A stretch of DNA of 24,306 nt. It comes from Bacteroides sp. CAG:927 (GTDB lineage Bacteria > Bacteroidota > Bacteroidia > Bacteroidales > Muribaculaceae). The notes under the pieces were generated by a model. That model was not told where the DNA came from and made no database searches. It saw only the letters and a program-made list of their open reading frames with translations. A program made the translations under genes and the position numbers. The stretch covers positions 21,064 through 45,369 of the forward strand of contig HF985649.1 in the NCBI GenBank assembly GCA_000431155.1. The letters run 5' to 3'. Of the stretch, positions 14,680-23,735 are shown one piece after another. Each line of letters opens with the position of its first letter. Position 1 is the stretch's first letter.

Positions 14680-15762
14680 ATGAACAGTTTTGGAATAATA
14701 TATCGGTTTACATCTTTTGGCGAGTCTCACGGACCCGCCATAGGAGGTGTGATTGACGGCATGCCTGCAGGAGTGCCTATAGGCATTGACGAGGTGCAGC
14801 ATCAGCTTGACCGCCGTCGTCCCGGCCAAAGTGTGCTCAGCACACAGCGGGCCGAGAGCGACAGGGTTGAGATTCTGTCCGGAATATTTGAGGGGCGCAC
14901 TACCGGCGCATCCATCGGTTTTGTGGTGCGTAACAACGATGCTCGCAGTTCTGATTATTCGGAAATGCGCACCATGTTTCGGCCCTCGCATGCTGACTAC
15001 ACTTACAACGCTAAATACGGTTTTCGTGATTATCGCGGCGGAGGCCGTTCCTCGGCCCGTGAAACTATCGCACGGGTAGTGGCCGGGGCATTCGCTATGC
15101 AGGCTCTACGGCATATAGGCATAAATGTGTGGGCATACACATCTCAGGTCGGCAATATAGCTGTTCCCCATCCATACACAAGTTATTCACCTGACATGGT
15201 GGACCGGAATGATGTGCGCTGCCCTGACGGAGAAGTTGCCGAAAAAATGCAGCGGCTGATTTTGAAGGCGAAGAATGATGGCGACACCGTCGGAGGTGTA
15301 GTTACCGGGGTGATTACCGGTTGTCCTGCCGGTATAGGAGAGCCTGTCATGGACAAGCTTCAGGCTCGTTTGGCGGCGGCCATGATGAGTATCAATGCTG
15401 CCAAAGGTTTTGATTACGGCATGGGGTTTGACGGGTCTGCATCATTTGGCAGTGAAGTGGTGGATGAGTTTGTTCCAGATGGCACTGGCGGAGGGACAAC
15501 TCTAACCAACCATTCCGGCGGAATACAGGGCGGCATAACCAATGGCAGCGACATATATTTCCGTGTCGCTTTCAAGCCTGTTGCAACCATGTCGCGCCCG
15601 CTGCGCACAGTGGATGTAAATGGCAATGAGGCCATACTGAAGGCCCGTGGTCGTCATGACCCCTGCGTGTTGCCGCGTGCTGTGCCCGTAGTTGAAGCCA
15701 TGGCCGCTGTTACTATTCTTGATATGTGGCTTCTTGCGCGTGCGCAGGCACCGCTCATGTAA
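14680..15762 (+). CDS. aroC: Chorismate synthase
   Basis: This 360-residue enzyme performs the last common step of aromatic biosynthesis, 5-enolpyruvylshikimate 3-phosphate to chorismate, with reduced FMN. Signature stretches are FTSFGESHGPAIGG with the catalytic-site H17, RPSHADYTY with the second active-site H104, GGGRSSARET from 120, NHSGGIQGGITNG, FKPVATM, and RHDPCVLPRAVPVVEAM near the C-terminus. The length is normal. It is followed after only two bases by the radical SAM gene, a sign of coupled expression. Confidence 0.96.
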   Translation: MNSFGIIYRFTSFGESHGPAIGGVIDGMPAGVPIGIDEVQHQLDRRRPGQSVLSTQRAESDRVEILSGIFEGRTTGASIGFVVRNNDARSSDYSEMRTMFRPSHADYTYNAKYGFRDYRGGGRSSARETIARVVAGAFAMQALRHIGINVWAYTSQVGNIAVPHPYTSYSPDMVDRNDVRCPDGEVAEKMQRLILKAKNDGDTVGGVVTGVITGCPAGIGEPVMDKLQARLAAAMMSINAAKGFDYGMGFDGSASFGSEVVDEFVPDGTGGGTTLTNHSGGIQGGITNGSDIYFRVAFKPVATMSRPLRTVDVNGNEAILKARGRHDPCVLPRAVPVVEAMAAVTILDMWLLARAQAPLM

Positions 15763-15764
15763 TT

Positions 15765-16661
15765 ATGAGTGAGGCTTTTTATAAGGATTTTGCGGAATTT
15801 CTTCGCGGTCATTTCACCGGGAAGATGCAGAAGCTGACGGTCAACGCCCATTTGTCGTGTCCTAACCGTGATGGCACAGTGGGGAGGGGAGGATGTACGT
15901 ATTGCAATAACCAGAGCTTTTCTCCGGCTTTTGCCATGGCGAAACTCAGCCTTACCGAGCAGTTGGAACGCGGAAAGCAGTTTTTCGCCCGCAAATATCC
16001 TCATATGCGTTATTTGGCTTATTTTCAGGCTTACACCAGCACTCATGCTAATATTGGCAGACTTATTTCCATGTATGAGGAAGCTCTGGACGTGGACGGC
16101 GTGGACGGGTTGATTATAGGTACCCGTCCTGACTGCATGCCTCAGCCCTTGCTTGAATATCTGGCCGAGCTTAACAGGCGGCGGTGGGTTATGGTGGAAT
16201 ACGGTGCGGAGTCGGCTCATGACCGCACCCTTGAGCTTGTCAATCGTTGTCACACATGGGAGCAGACAGTTGAGGCTGTGCAGCGTACCCATGCGGCCGG
16301 CATTCCGGTAGGACTGCATTTTATCATGGGGCTGCCCGGAGAGTCGCGGGCCGATATGATTGACACTGTCAAGGCCGTCAATTCTTTGCCGGTGGATGTG
16401 GTGAAATTTCACCAGTTGCAGCTTATCCGTGGCACCCGCATGGCTGACGATGTGGCTAAGGGCCGTTACACTGTGCCGCAATTTTCGGTAACTGAGTATG
16501 TTGATTTGTGCTGTGAAGTGGTGCGTACGCTGCGCTCCGATATTGCCATTGAGCGTTTTGTGTCGCAGTCGCCGGCAGAACTTCTCATAGCGCCCCGATG
16601 GGGGCTGAAGAACTATCAGTTCACCTCATTACTCCACAAATCACTTGCTTCAGGGCAATAA
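15765..16661 (+). CDS. YhcC-type radical SAM protein (TIGR01212 family)
   Basis: This 298-residue protein belongs to the YhcC branch of radical SAM enzymes. The N-terminus has V-N-A-H-L-S-C-P-N-R-D-G-T with the iron-sulfur cysteines C32, C44 and C47, in the spacing C-x11-C-x2-C unusual for the superfamily but standard here. YFQAYTSTHA, IIGTRPDC, VEYGAESAHD and LHFIMGLPGE mark the barrel strands and SAM site. The reaction of the family is not settled; proposals concern tRNA or protein modification. The open frame extends to 15726 inside aroC, but the ATG at 15765 gives the family N-terminus and starts two bases after the aroC stop. The porT gene follows after 27 bases. Confidence 0.9.
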   Translation: MSEAFYKDFAEFLRGHFTGKMQKLTVNAHLSCPNRDGTVGRGGCTYCNNQSFSPAFAMAKLSLTEQLERGKQFFARKYPHMRYLAYFQAYTSTHANIGRLISMYEEALDVDGVDGLIIGTRPDCMPQPLLEYLAELNRRRWVMVEYGAESAHDRTLELVNRCHTWEQTVEAVQRTHAAGIPVGLHFIMGLPGESRADMIDTVKAVNSLPVDVVKFHQLQLIRGTRMADDVAKGRYTVPQFSVTEYVDLCCEVVRTLRSDIAIERFVSQSPAELLIAPRWGLKNYQFTSLLHKSLASGQ

Positions 16662-16680
16662 TGACAGATGCTTGTCGTTA
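16659..16680 (+). other. Weak hairpin between the radical SAM gene and porT
   Basis: TAATGACA and TGTCGTTA form an 8-bp stem (one G-U pair) with a 6-base loop, starting in the stop codon of the radical SAM gene and ending 8 bases before the porT ATG. There is no T-tail, so it is more likely an mRNA processing or stability element than a terminator. Confidence 0.3.
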
Positions 16681-16688
16681 GATAAGTA

Positions 16689-17411
16689 ATGAAGAAAATA
16701 CATCAGATAATCATATTGCTGATAGCGGTTTTGGGCTGTATAGCGCCCTTGTCGGCTCAGAAGCTCAACGACAAACTGCTTAATCGCCCGTATGCCGATA
16801 ACCGTCAGTGGCATCTCGGTTTTTCGGTTGGTGTGCATACTCAGGACATTACCTTTACTCACAACGGATTTGTGACCCCTAACGGCGAGTCTTGGTACAT
16901 GGAGCAGCCGGCTTTTTCTCCCGGATTTTGCGTTAATGGACTGTTTGAGTGGCGTTTGAGCACTTATTTCAGTCTTCGTTTCACCCCCGGTCTTTACTTC
17001 GGCAACCGCGAGATAAAGATGCACGATGTGGTGACAGGTGCCGATGAGAAGCAGAATCTTAAATCAACCTTTATCGTTGCGCCGATAGATCTGAAATTCT
17101 CATCCCAGCGATTCCGCAATGCGCGTCCTTATGTAGTGGCAGGCGTAATGCCGGCTTTTGATGTCAATAAGAAGCGCAGTGATTATCTCAAACTCAAAAC
17201 CACCGATGTCTATCTTACCGTAGGCTTTGGATGCGACTTCTATTTGCCTTATTTCAAGCTTAACCCTGAAATTAAGTTCTGTTTCGGGCTGTCCGACATT
17301 ATCCAGCACAATCGTCCCGATCTCATTGAGGAACCTGAAAAGCTGAAGTTTACTGAATCCATCACCAAAGCCAAGTCGCAGATGGTGGTCCTAACTTTTT
17401 ACTTTGAATGA
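16689..17411 (+). CDS. porT: Type IX secretion protein PorT (outer-membrane barrel)
   Basis: This 240-residue protein has a signal peptide (MKKIHQ, a hydrophobic core, cleavage after PLSA before QKL) and the PorT-family body: N-R-P-Y-A-D, L-H-F-type strand HLGFSVGVHTQD, SPGFCVNGLFEWRLS, SLRFTPGLYFG, STFIVAPIDLKF, A-R-P-Y-V-V-A-G-V, KTTDVYLTVGFGCDFYLPYFKLNPEIKF, and a final strand VVLTFYFE. In Porphyromonas gingivalis PorT is an outer-membrane barrel required for type IX secretion of gingipains. Its ATGA stop overlaps the porP start, so the two barrel proteins are translated together. In P. gingivalis porT lies away from the porPKLMN genes, so this linkage is notable. Confidence 0.85.
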   Translation: MKKIHQIIILLIAVLGCIAPLSAQKLNDKLLNRPYADNRQWHLGFSVGVHTQDITFTHNGFVTPNGESWYMEQPAFSPGFCVNGLFEWRLSTYFSLRFTPGLYFGNREIKMHDVVTGADEKQNLKSTFIVAPIDLKFSSQRFRNARPYVVAGVMPAFDVNKKRSDYLKLKTTDVYLTVGFGCDFYLPYFKLNPEIKFCFGLSDIIQHNRPDLIEEPEKLKFTESITKAKSQMVVLTFYFE

Positions 17412-18424
17412 AGCGCCTTATATCTTTTTTCGGAGCAGTGGTATTGGGTTGCATGGCATTGTTTGCTCAGACCGACGGTCAGATGACCCAATATTTTGAA
17501 GTGCCCACCTATTATAACCCCGGTGCCATAGGCAGCACCGATTTTGTGCGCATACGTGCCGGAAGCCGAATGCAGTGGATTGGCATAGACCATGCCCCGC
17601 GCACCTTTTTGCTCACCGCCGATTCGCCTTTGAAGCTGTTTGGCAAGCGCATAGGTCTCGGTATCGTGGCGTCAAGTGAGAGTGCCGGCCTTTTCCGCAC
17701 GCTCAATATCGGTTTGCAGGCCGGATATAAGTTCAAGCTGTGGAAAGGCGAATTTTCCGGAGCTCTCCAAATAGGATTTGCAAATGAGGTGTTCAAGGGC
17801 TCCGAGGTGTTTATTCCTGATGACAACGATTACCATCAGCCCACCGATGATGCCATACCCAAGAACGATGTGAGCGGTAATGCTCTTGACCTCGGTGTCG
17901 GACTTTATTACTCCAAGCCCAAATGGTGGGTAGGCGTATCGTGTCAGCATGTCAATGCCCCCACGGTCACTTTCCAGAGCGAAAACGGCAGCGATGCCGT
18001 AGCCGGAGGCACCACATCGGGCTCCGGTGAAGGCGATGAAGGTCCGAAGAAATACCAGTTTACATTTGAGCGCACGCTCTATTTTATGGCCGGTGGCAAT
18101 ATTCCGATAAAAAATACGTTATTTGAAGTGATGCCCTCCATGATGTTCAAAACTGATTTTAACTTTTGGCGGGCAGAGGTCACCGGACGTGTCCGGTGGA
18201 AAAAATTTTTGACAGCCGGTGTGGCTTACCGCTATAATGATGCCGTTAGTGCCATTCTTGCTGCCGAATACAAAGGCTTCTATGTGGGATATAGTTACGA
18301 CTACCCTATGAGCGACATCGCCAAGGCCTCAAGTGGAAGCCACGAGATAATAGCGGGATATAGCCTAAAGCTTGATTTCTCCGACAAAAACAAGAATAAA
18401 CACAAGAGTATTCGCATAATGTAA
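17408..18424 (+). CDS. porP: Type IX secretion membrane protein PorP/SprF
   Basis: This 338-residue outer-membrane barrel protein has a signal peptide (to LFAQ) followed by the PorP/SprF start TDGQMTQYFEVPTYYNPGA-IG. Later it shows W-I-G-I-D-H-A-P-R-T, L-G-V-G-L-Y-Y-S-K-P-K-W-W-V-G-V-S and F-Y-V-G-Y-S-Y-D-Y-P, all usual for the family. PorP works with PorK and PorN at the outer membrane, and SprF-type members help export and anchor specific cargo. A Gly/Ser/acidic insert at about 196-211 (after FQSENGSDAV) is probably a flexible surface loop. The stop lies 3 bases before porK. Confidence 0.92.
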   Translation: MKRLISFFGAVVLGCMALFAQTDGQMTQYFEVPTYYNPGAIGSTDFVRIRAGSRMQWIGIDHAPRTFLLTADSPLKLFGKRIGLGIVASSESAGLFRTLNIGLQAGYKFKLWKGEFSGALQIGFANEVFKGSEVFIPDDNDYHQPTDDAIPKNDVSGNALDLGVGLYYSKPKWWVGVSCQHVNAPTVTFQSENGSDAVAGGTTSGSGEGDEGPKKYQFTFERTLYFMAGGNIPIKNTLFEVMPSMMFKTDFNFWRAEVTGRVRWKKFLTAGVAYRYNDAVSAILAAEYKGFYVGYSYDYPMSDIAKASSGSHEIIAGYSLKLDFSDKNKNKHKSIRIM

Positions 18425-18427
18425 CTT

Positions 18428-19870
18428 ATGAAAAAGCTATCGATTTATCTCCTTACTATCATAATTGCTGCCGCTGTCGTCACTTCTTGCGCCACCGGCT
18501 CCAAAAACTCCTCCGGCGGTGAAGTGACCGGAGTGGGGGGTACCGCATGGAATGAGCCGCAGCCTTACGGCATGGTGCTCGTGAGTCGCGGTTCCATGGA
18601 AATTGGTCCTAAGGAGGCTGACAGTTTGTGGAATCTCCGTGCCGACAGCCGTGGCATGAGTGTGGACGCTTTCTGGATGGATGAAACCGAGGTCACAAAC
18701 TCCAAATACAAGCAGTTTGTCTTCTGGGTGCGTGACTCCATTATCCGTGAGCGTTTGGCCGATCCCGCATACGGCGGCAACGAGGAGTTCAAAATTGAGG
18801 AGGACAGGGAAGGCAACCCCATCAAGCCTCATCTCAACTGGAACAAGCCTATTCCTTGGCGCAACGCCAATGAGGATGAGCAGCGTGCCATTGAGAGCGT
18901 ATATCGCATCAATCCCATTACCGGAGTCAAGGAGCTTGACCCCACTCAGCTCAATTACCGCTACGAAATTTACAATCACACCGAGGCTGCCAAGCGCAAA
19001 AATCGTTTGGATCCGGCGCGTCGTGAGTACAATACCGACAAACCTGTACCCACCGATATCCCTGTCATCTCCAAGGATACCGCATGGATTACCGACAACG
19101 GAGAAATCATGCGTGAAACAATTACACGCGGCCTTACCGGTGACTACGATTTCCTGAACACATACATAGTTAATGTATATCCTGACACAACCGCATGGAT
19201 CAACGATTTTGAAAATGCCTACAACGAACCTTATGTGCGCATGTACTTCAGCCACGGCGGTTACAGTGAATACCCCGTTGTGGGCGTGAGCTGGGAGCAG
19301 GCCAATGCCTTTGCAAATTGGCGCACCGAGTTCCTTCGCCGTTCGCTCGGCAAGCAGGGCGTTTATGTGGAGCCGTATCGCCTCCCCACCGAGGCCGAAT
19401 GGGAATACGCAGCACGCGCCGGTGTCAATGAAAATAAATATCCATGGGAAGGCGACCTTCCTCTCACCGAAGAAAAAGGCTGTTTCTATGCCAACTTCAA
19501 GCCGCAGGACGGTAATTATGTGCAGGACGGTCATCTTATCACATCTCGCGTCGGCACCTATTCGCCAAACGATTTCGGCCTTTATGATATGGCCGGTAAT
19601 GTAAGTGAATGGACCTCTACAGCCTTCAATGAGAGTGTGAGCAAGCTCACTTCCGACATGAATCCCGAATATCGTTACGATGCCGCAAAAGAGGACCCCT
19701 ATAAGATGAAGCGCAAGATTGTGCGTGGTGGTTCTTGGAAAGATGTGGCGCACAATATTCGTTCCGACATCCGTATGTGGGAATACCAGAACGAGCAGCG
19801 TTCCTACATCGGTTTCCGATGCGTGCGCTCGCAAATCGGATTTGCAAAAGGACAAAAAGTCAAGAAATAA
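18428..19870 (+). CDS. porK: Type IX secretion lipoprotein PorK/GldK
   Basis: This 480-residue lipoprotein has a signal sequence ending in VVTSC, with C21 the acylated cysteine. The rest is a formylglycine-generating-enzyme-like (SUMF1) fold split by a long insert: MVLVSRGSMEIGP and DAFWMDETEVTN at the start, VVGVSWEQANAFANW and RLPTEAEWEYAARAG in the middle, then GLYDMAGNVSEWT, IVRGGSWKD and IGFRCVR at the end. GldK/PorK uses the fold structurally, as a ring subunit with PorN under the outer membrane, not as an enzyme. Length and order agree with P. gingivalis PorK. PorL follows after 30 bases. A long antisense frame across the gene is a codon-usage shadow. Confidence 0.95.
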   Translation: MKKLSIYLLTIIIAAAVVTSCATGSKNSSGGEVTGVGGTAWNEPQPYGMVLVSRGSMEIGPKEADSLWNLRADSRGMSVDAFWMDETEVTNSKYKQFVFWVRDSIIRERLADPAYGGNEEFKIEEDREGNPIKPHLNWNKPIPWRNANEDEQRAIESVYRINPITGVKELDPTQLNYRYEIYNHTEAAKRKNRLDPARREYNTDKPVPTDIPVISKDTAWITDNGEIMRETITRGLTGDYDFLNTYIVNVYPDTTAWINDFENAYNEPYVRMYFSHGGYSEYPVVGVSWEQANAFANWRTEFLRRSLGKQGVYVEPYRLPTEAEWEYAARAGVNENKYPWEGDLPLTEEKGCFYANFKPQDGNYVQDGHLITSRVGTYSPNDFGLYDMAGNVSEWTSTAFNESVSKLTSDMNPEYRYDAAKEDPYKMKRKIVRGGSWKDVAHNIRSDIRMWEYQNEQRSYIGFRCVRSQIGFAKGQKVKK

Positions 19871-19900
19871 TTTTTACCGACATTACATAGATTACCAACA

Positions 19901-20914
19901 ATGGGAAAAATCAAAAGATATAAAAACAGCATTGAGAAATTTCTCTCCGGCGACTCCGGTCAGCGTTTTTTCAACTTTGCATACTCCATAGGTGCTGCCG
20001 TGGTGATATGGGGTGCGCTGTTCAAAATCCTTCACCTCCCCGGTGGCAATACTCTGCTTTCAATTGGCATGGGCACCGAGGTGCTGATGTTTGTCCTCAC
20101 TGCTTTTGACCGTCCGGGCCGCGATTACAATTGGGAACAGGTATTCCCCGTGCTTGAGACAAAGGATCCCGAGGATCGCCCCGATTTCTCTACCGGTTCA
20201 GGCGTTATCATCAACGGCGGCGGTTCCGTGACTTCCGGCTCGGTCATCCCTCCGGTCACTGACGCACAGGCCCGGCGTGCCGCCGGCGTCCCGGCCGATA
20301 TAGAGCTTACCGATGAGGATTCCCGCTCGCTTAGCGAGAGCATCGCCAAAATGGCTGCTGCAAGCGATCAGTTGAGCCGTATGGCTGAACTTACTACCGC
20401 AACTCAGGAATATCTGTCGCAAATGGCGGCAATAGCCGAGCAGATGCAGCATCTCAAGGACACCACTCAGAGCCTCAACTCTGTGAGCGAAGTGCTTCTT
20501 GACAGCTATCGCGCCATCACCGAGAATTCTGAAAATATCACATCCAGCTCACATGGTTATGTTGAGCAGATGCAGAACCTCAACCGCAATATATCGGGAC
20601 TTAACACCATATATGAAATCCAGCTTCGCAGCGTGTCTTCGCAGCTTGATGCAATTGACCGTGTCAACCGTGGCATCAAGGAGATAAGCTCCATGTATGA
20701 AAACTCTGCCAACCAGAGCGCACGCTACTGCGAAGAGAGTGAAAAAATGGCTTATTACATGCAGCAGCTCAACAATGTATATGCGCAGATGCTGCAGGCA
20801 ATGACTATCAACATGTATCATCCCATGCCTGGAAATATGCCCGGTGCCATGCACCAGCAGGCCCCGCAGTCGCCTGCTGCACCGGCTCCCGACGCTTCAG
20901 TTCCTAAGGCATAA
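19901..20914 (+). CDS. porL: Type IX secretion motor protein PorL/GldL
   Basis: This 337-residue inner-membrane protein has two closely spaced membrane helices near 24-45 and 51-69. Between them lies K42-x-x-H45-L-P-G, and the second helix contains E60 (GTEVLMF), matching the membrane glutamate that is needed for proton-driven rotation in GldL. The remainder is cytoplasmic and helical, with repeated Q-M-x-x-L heptads (about 130-290) indicating coiled coils. It ends in a Pro/Ala/Met-rich tail. GldL forms a pentamer around a GldM dimer, together acting as the motor that powers type IX secretion and gliding. The porM gene follows after 21 bases. Confidence 0.94.
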   Translation: MGKIKRYKNSIEKFLSGDSGQRFFNFAYSIGAAVVIWGALFKILHLPGGNTLLSIGMGTEVLMFVLTAFDRPGRDYNWEQVFPVLETKDPEDRPDFSTGSGVIINGGGSVTSGSVIPPVTDAQARRAAGVPADIELTDEDSRSLSESIAKMAAASDQLSRMAELTTATQEYLSQMAAIAEQMQHLKDTTQSLNSVSEVLLDSYRAITENSENITSSSHGYVEQMQNLNRNISGLNTIYEIQLRSVSSQLDAIDRVNRGIKEISSMYENSANQSARYCEESEKMAYYMQQLNNVYAQMLQAMTINMYHPMPGNMPGAMHQQAPQSPAAPAPDASVPKA

Positions 20915-20935
20915 CCCATAAAAGAATAGCAGTAA

Positions 20936-22501
20936 ATGTCTCAAGGCAATAGAAAACTTTCTCCCCGTCAGAAGATGATCAATCTTATGTACATCGTTCT
21001 GACGGCGATGCTTGCCCTCAACGTGTCAAGCGATGTGCTTGACGGTTTCACTCAGGTGCAGGACGGACTGATGCGCACCAACGAGAGCGTGGACAGGCGC
21101 AACTCCGCCATATACGCCGAGCTGGAGGCTTTCAGTGCGCAAAACCCTGAAAAAGGCAAGGTGTGGTATGACAAGGCTTCAAAGGTGCGCTACGAGTCCG
21201 AGGCATTGTTCTCTTTGGTTGATTCGCTCAAGCTCGCTATTGTGCGCAAGGCTGATGGCGAGGATGGCAATCCCGCCGACATTCAGGGTCGTGACGACTT
21301 GGAAGCTGCATCCGTGATCATGCTCAATCCCACCACACGCAATGGTGCAAAACTCCGCGAGCGTATCGAAAAATATCGCACTTTTGTGGAGCAATACGTA
21401 ACCGACAGCGCCAAGCGGGCATCTATCGAGGCCGCTCTTAACACTGAGCCTTTCCGTCGCAAAGGTACCGCAATGGCAGAATTGTGGGAAGAATCCAAAT
21501 TTGACAATCAGCCTGTGGTAGCCGCCGTGACGCTGCTCACCAAGCTCCAGAACGATATACGCTATGCCGAGGGTGAAGCTCTTGCATATCTTCTTAATCA
21601 GGTGGATGCCGGCGATGTTCGCGTTAACGAGCTTAATGCTTTCGTCATTCCCCAAAGCCGCATGGTGATGCGCGGCGGTCGCTACACTGCCGATATTGTG
21701 CTCGCTGCTGTGGACACCACTGCTCGTCCCGCTATCTATATCAATGGCAAGCAGCTTGCCAATACTGATGGCCGATATGAGATTTCTACCGGACAGACCG
21801 GCTCGTTTGATTATTCCGGTTATCTGGAGGTGCCGCACGGTGACGGAAGCGTCACTCGCCATCCCTTCAGTTCCAGCTACGTGGTCATGGAGCCGAGTGC
21901 CACCGTAAGTGCCACAATGATGAATGTGCTTTATGCCGGAATTGACAACCCTATCAGCATATCCGTTCCCGGTGTGCCTCAGAATGCCGTAAGCGCCACA
22001 ATGACCAACGGCTCGCTCGCCAAGAGCGGCGACCATTTCGTAGCTCGTCCCGCCAAGGTCGGCACCGAAGCGGTTGTGACGGTAACAGCCACAATCGACG
22101 GTAAGGCACAGACCGTAAATACCACCAAATTCCGTGTGCGCAAGCTCCCCGATCCTGTCGCATTTATATCCTATGCAGGTGCCAATGGTGTGGCAGAGCG
22201 TTACAAAGGAGGACGGCCCATTTCCAAGGCCACTCTTATGGGTGCCAAAGGCATCGATGCAGCCATTGACGATGATATGCTCAATATCGATTTCAAGGTC
22301 CTGAGTTTTGAAACAGTATTCTTTGACTCCATGGGCAACGCTATTCCCGAGGTGAGCAACGGTGCTCTGTTCTCGCAGCGTCAGCTTGATTCGTTCCGTC
22401 GTCTTTCGCGTGGCAAGCGTTTCTACATATCGCGCATCCGTGCCAAAGGTCCCGACGGAGTAGAGCGTGTGCTTAATCCCGTAGAGGTCATAGTAAACTG
22501 A
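20936..22501 (+). CDS. porM: Type IX secretion motor protein PorM/GldM
   Basis: This 521-residue protein starts with the near-invariant cytoplasmic stretch KLSPRQKMINLMY and one membrane helix (IVLTAMLALNVSS), followed by V-L-D-G-F. The periplasmic part comprises the four GldM domains: a helical D1 with conserved segments around R-N-S-A-I-Y and D-x-L-K, and three beta domains ending in R-V-L-N-P-V-E-V-I-V-N. GldM dimers pass through the PorL pentamer and transmit torque or conformational change to the PorK/PorN ring. The stop codon TGA is directly followed by TAA. PorN starts 27 bases downstream. A 445-residue antisense frame is a shadow. Confidence 0.95.
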   Translation: MSQGNRKLSPRQKMINLMYIVLTAMLALNVSSDVLDGFTQVQDGLMRTNESVDRRNSAIYAELEAFSAQNPEKGKVWYDKASKVRYESEALFSLVDSLKLAIVRKADGEDGNPADIQGRDDLEAASVIMLNPTTRNGAKLRERIEKYRTFVEQYVTDSAKRASIEAALNTEPFRRKGTAMAELWEESKFDNQPVVAAVTLLTKLQNDIRYAEGEALAYLLNQVDAGDVRVNELNAFVIPQSRMVMRGGRYTADIVLAAVDTTARPAIYINGKQLANTDGRYEISTGQTGSFDYSGYLEVPHGDGSVTRHPFSSSYVVMEPSATVSATMMNVLYAGIDNPISISVPGVPQNAVSATMTNGSLAKSGDHFVARPAKVGTEAVVTVTATIDGKAQTVNTTKFRVRKLPDPVAFISYAGANGVAERYKGGRPISKATLMGAKGIDAAIDDDMLNIDFKVLSFETVFFDSMGNAIPEVSNGALFSQRQLDSFRRLSRGKRFYISRIRAKGPDGVERVLNPVEVIVN

Positions 22502-22528
22502 TAAATCATTACACATATATTCATAGCA

Positions 22529-23707
22529 ATGAAACAGTTATATAAATATATACTCCTTGCCGTCACCATTGCATCTTTTGCTGTGGGCGCTATGGCGCAG
22601 GACAATTCAACATCAACATCGGTTTTGCGACGTGGCGGCAGCCGCGACCGCAATAAAGGCACGAATCCTCAAACCAATGTCACCGAGCGCATGCAGTCGC
22701 GCATGGCCGAGACCCCTGTGAGCGATGCCGACCTTTCGTGGATGAGGGTGGTTTATCGTCAGCTTGATCTCACCAAGGATAAGAACACTCCGCTATATTT
22801 CCCCGAAGAGCCAACCGAAGGTCAGGAAAGCCTGTTCAGGATCATCATGCGTTTGTTGGCCAATGACCAGTTGGCAGCTTACGAATATCTGGACGGACGC
22901 GAACTGTTCACCGACCAGTACCGCATCAAGGTGCGCGACATGCTTGACCGTTTCCACATTTATTATTCCGATGCAAAAGGCAGCAGCGAAAAGCACCCCA
23001 AGTTTACCATCGAAGAGAGCGATGTGCCTGCCAATGAAGTGTTGAGCTATTATATCATTGAGCGCTACGAGTTTGACAATCGTTCCAACCGCATGCGTAC
23101 TCGCATCCAGGCCATCTGCCCGGTACTTCACCGCACAGACGATTTTGGCACTGAGGCAGTGAAATACCCCATGTTCTGGATCAAGATGGATGATTTGCGT
23201 CCCTATTTGTCAACCCAGAATATCTTCACTTCCGACGATAATAATCTTGCCACCTGCACGTATGACGATTTTTTCCAGCTCGGATTGTATGAAGGCGATA
23301 TTTATAAAACGCGCAATCTCCGCAACAAATCCATGGCGCAGCTTTACCCCGATCCCGATGACTTGAAGCATGCTCAGGACAGCATCCAGCAGCGTCTTGA
23401 CAGCTTCGGCAAGAAGCTTTGGGTGCCCTCGCTGGAGGAACTAACCGCCATGCGCGAAGCCAAGGAGCAGGCCGAGCTTGAGGCGGAAGAGAAAGCGGCT
23501 GCTGAAGAAGCGGCTGCCAATGGCGAGGAGATTGGCAATGACGACCAGAAAAAGAATACCCGCCGCGCTTCCGCACGCCGTTCAACACCCAAAAAGGATG
23601 CTAAGGCTAAGAAGAAAAACAAACCGACTAAAGTTAAGCGCGCCAAGGCTCCAAAAGGAGCTGCCAATTCCGGAGCCACCCGCTCTGTGCGCAATCGTCG
23701 CAAATAA
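22529..23707 (+). CDS. porN: Type IX secretion protein PorN/GldN with a basic C-terminal tail
   Basis: This 392-residue periplasmic protein has a signal peptide (MKQLYKYILLAVTIASFAVGAMAQ) and the GldN core at about 70-300. The core includes W-M-R-V-V-Y-R-Q-L-D-L, N-x-P-L-Y-F-P, LFRIIMRLL, YDDFFQLGLYEGDIYKT and the R-N-L-R-N-K-S segment. It binds PorK in the ring below the outer membrane. After an Ala/Glu-rich helix (about 310-335), the last 52 residues (341-392) hold 23 Lys/Arg and a single Asp. I do not remember such a basic tail on GldN of model species, although Lys-rich ends occur in parts of the family. A strong terminator follows 28 bases after the stop. Confidence 0.93.
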   Translation: MKQLYKYILLAVTIASFAVGAMAQDNSTSTSVLRRGGSRDRNKGTNPQTNVTERMQSRMAETPVSDADLSWMRVVYRQLDLTKDKNTPLYFPEEPTEGQESLFRIIMRLLANDQLAAYEYLDGRELFTDQYRIKVRDMLDRFHIYYSDAKGSSEKHPKFTIEESDVPANEVLSYYIIERYEFDNRSNRMRTRIQAICPVLHRTDDFGTEAVKYPMFWIKMDDLRPYLSTQNIFTSDDNNLATCTYDDFFQLGLYEGDIYKTRNLRNKSMAQLYPDPDDLKHAQDSIQQRLDSFGKKLWVPSLEELTAMREAKEQAELEAEEKAAAEEAAANGEEIGNDDQKKNTRRASARRSTPKKDAKAKKKNKPTKVKRAKAPKGAANSGATRSVRNRRK

Positions 23708-23735
23708 GCGGCTTTAACCGGTCCATAAACCCATT

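Noticed and set aside
18437..19855. A 472-codon open frame antisense to porK
   Set aside because: It lies wholly under a clearly conserved gene, its translation shows no recognisable domain and is rich in His/Ile/Val as expected for a codon-phase shadow. No promoter box precedes it.
21179..22516. A 445-codon open frame antisense to porM
   Set aside because: Same reasons as for the porK antisense frame: the sense gene is a full-length PorM and the antisense protein resembles nothing. Two such frames are explained by the codon usage of these genes.
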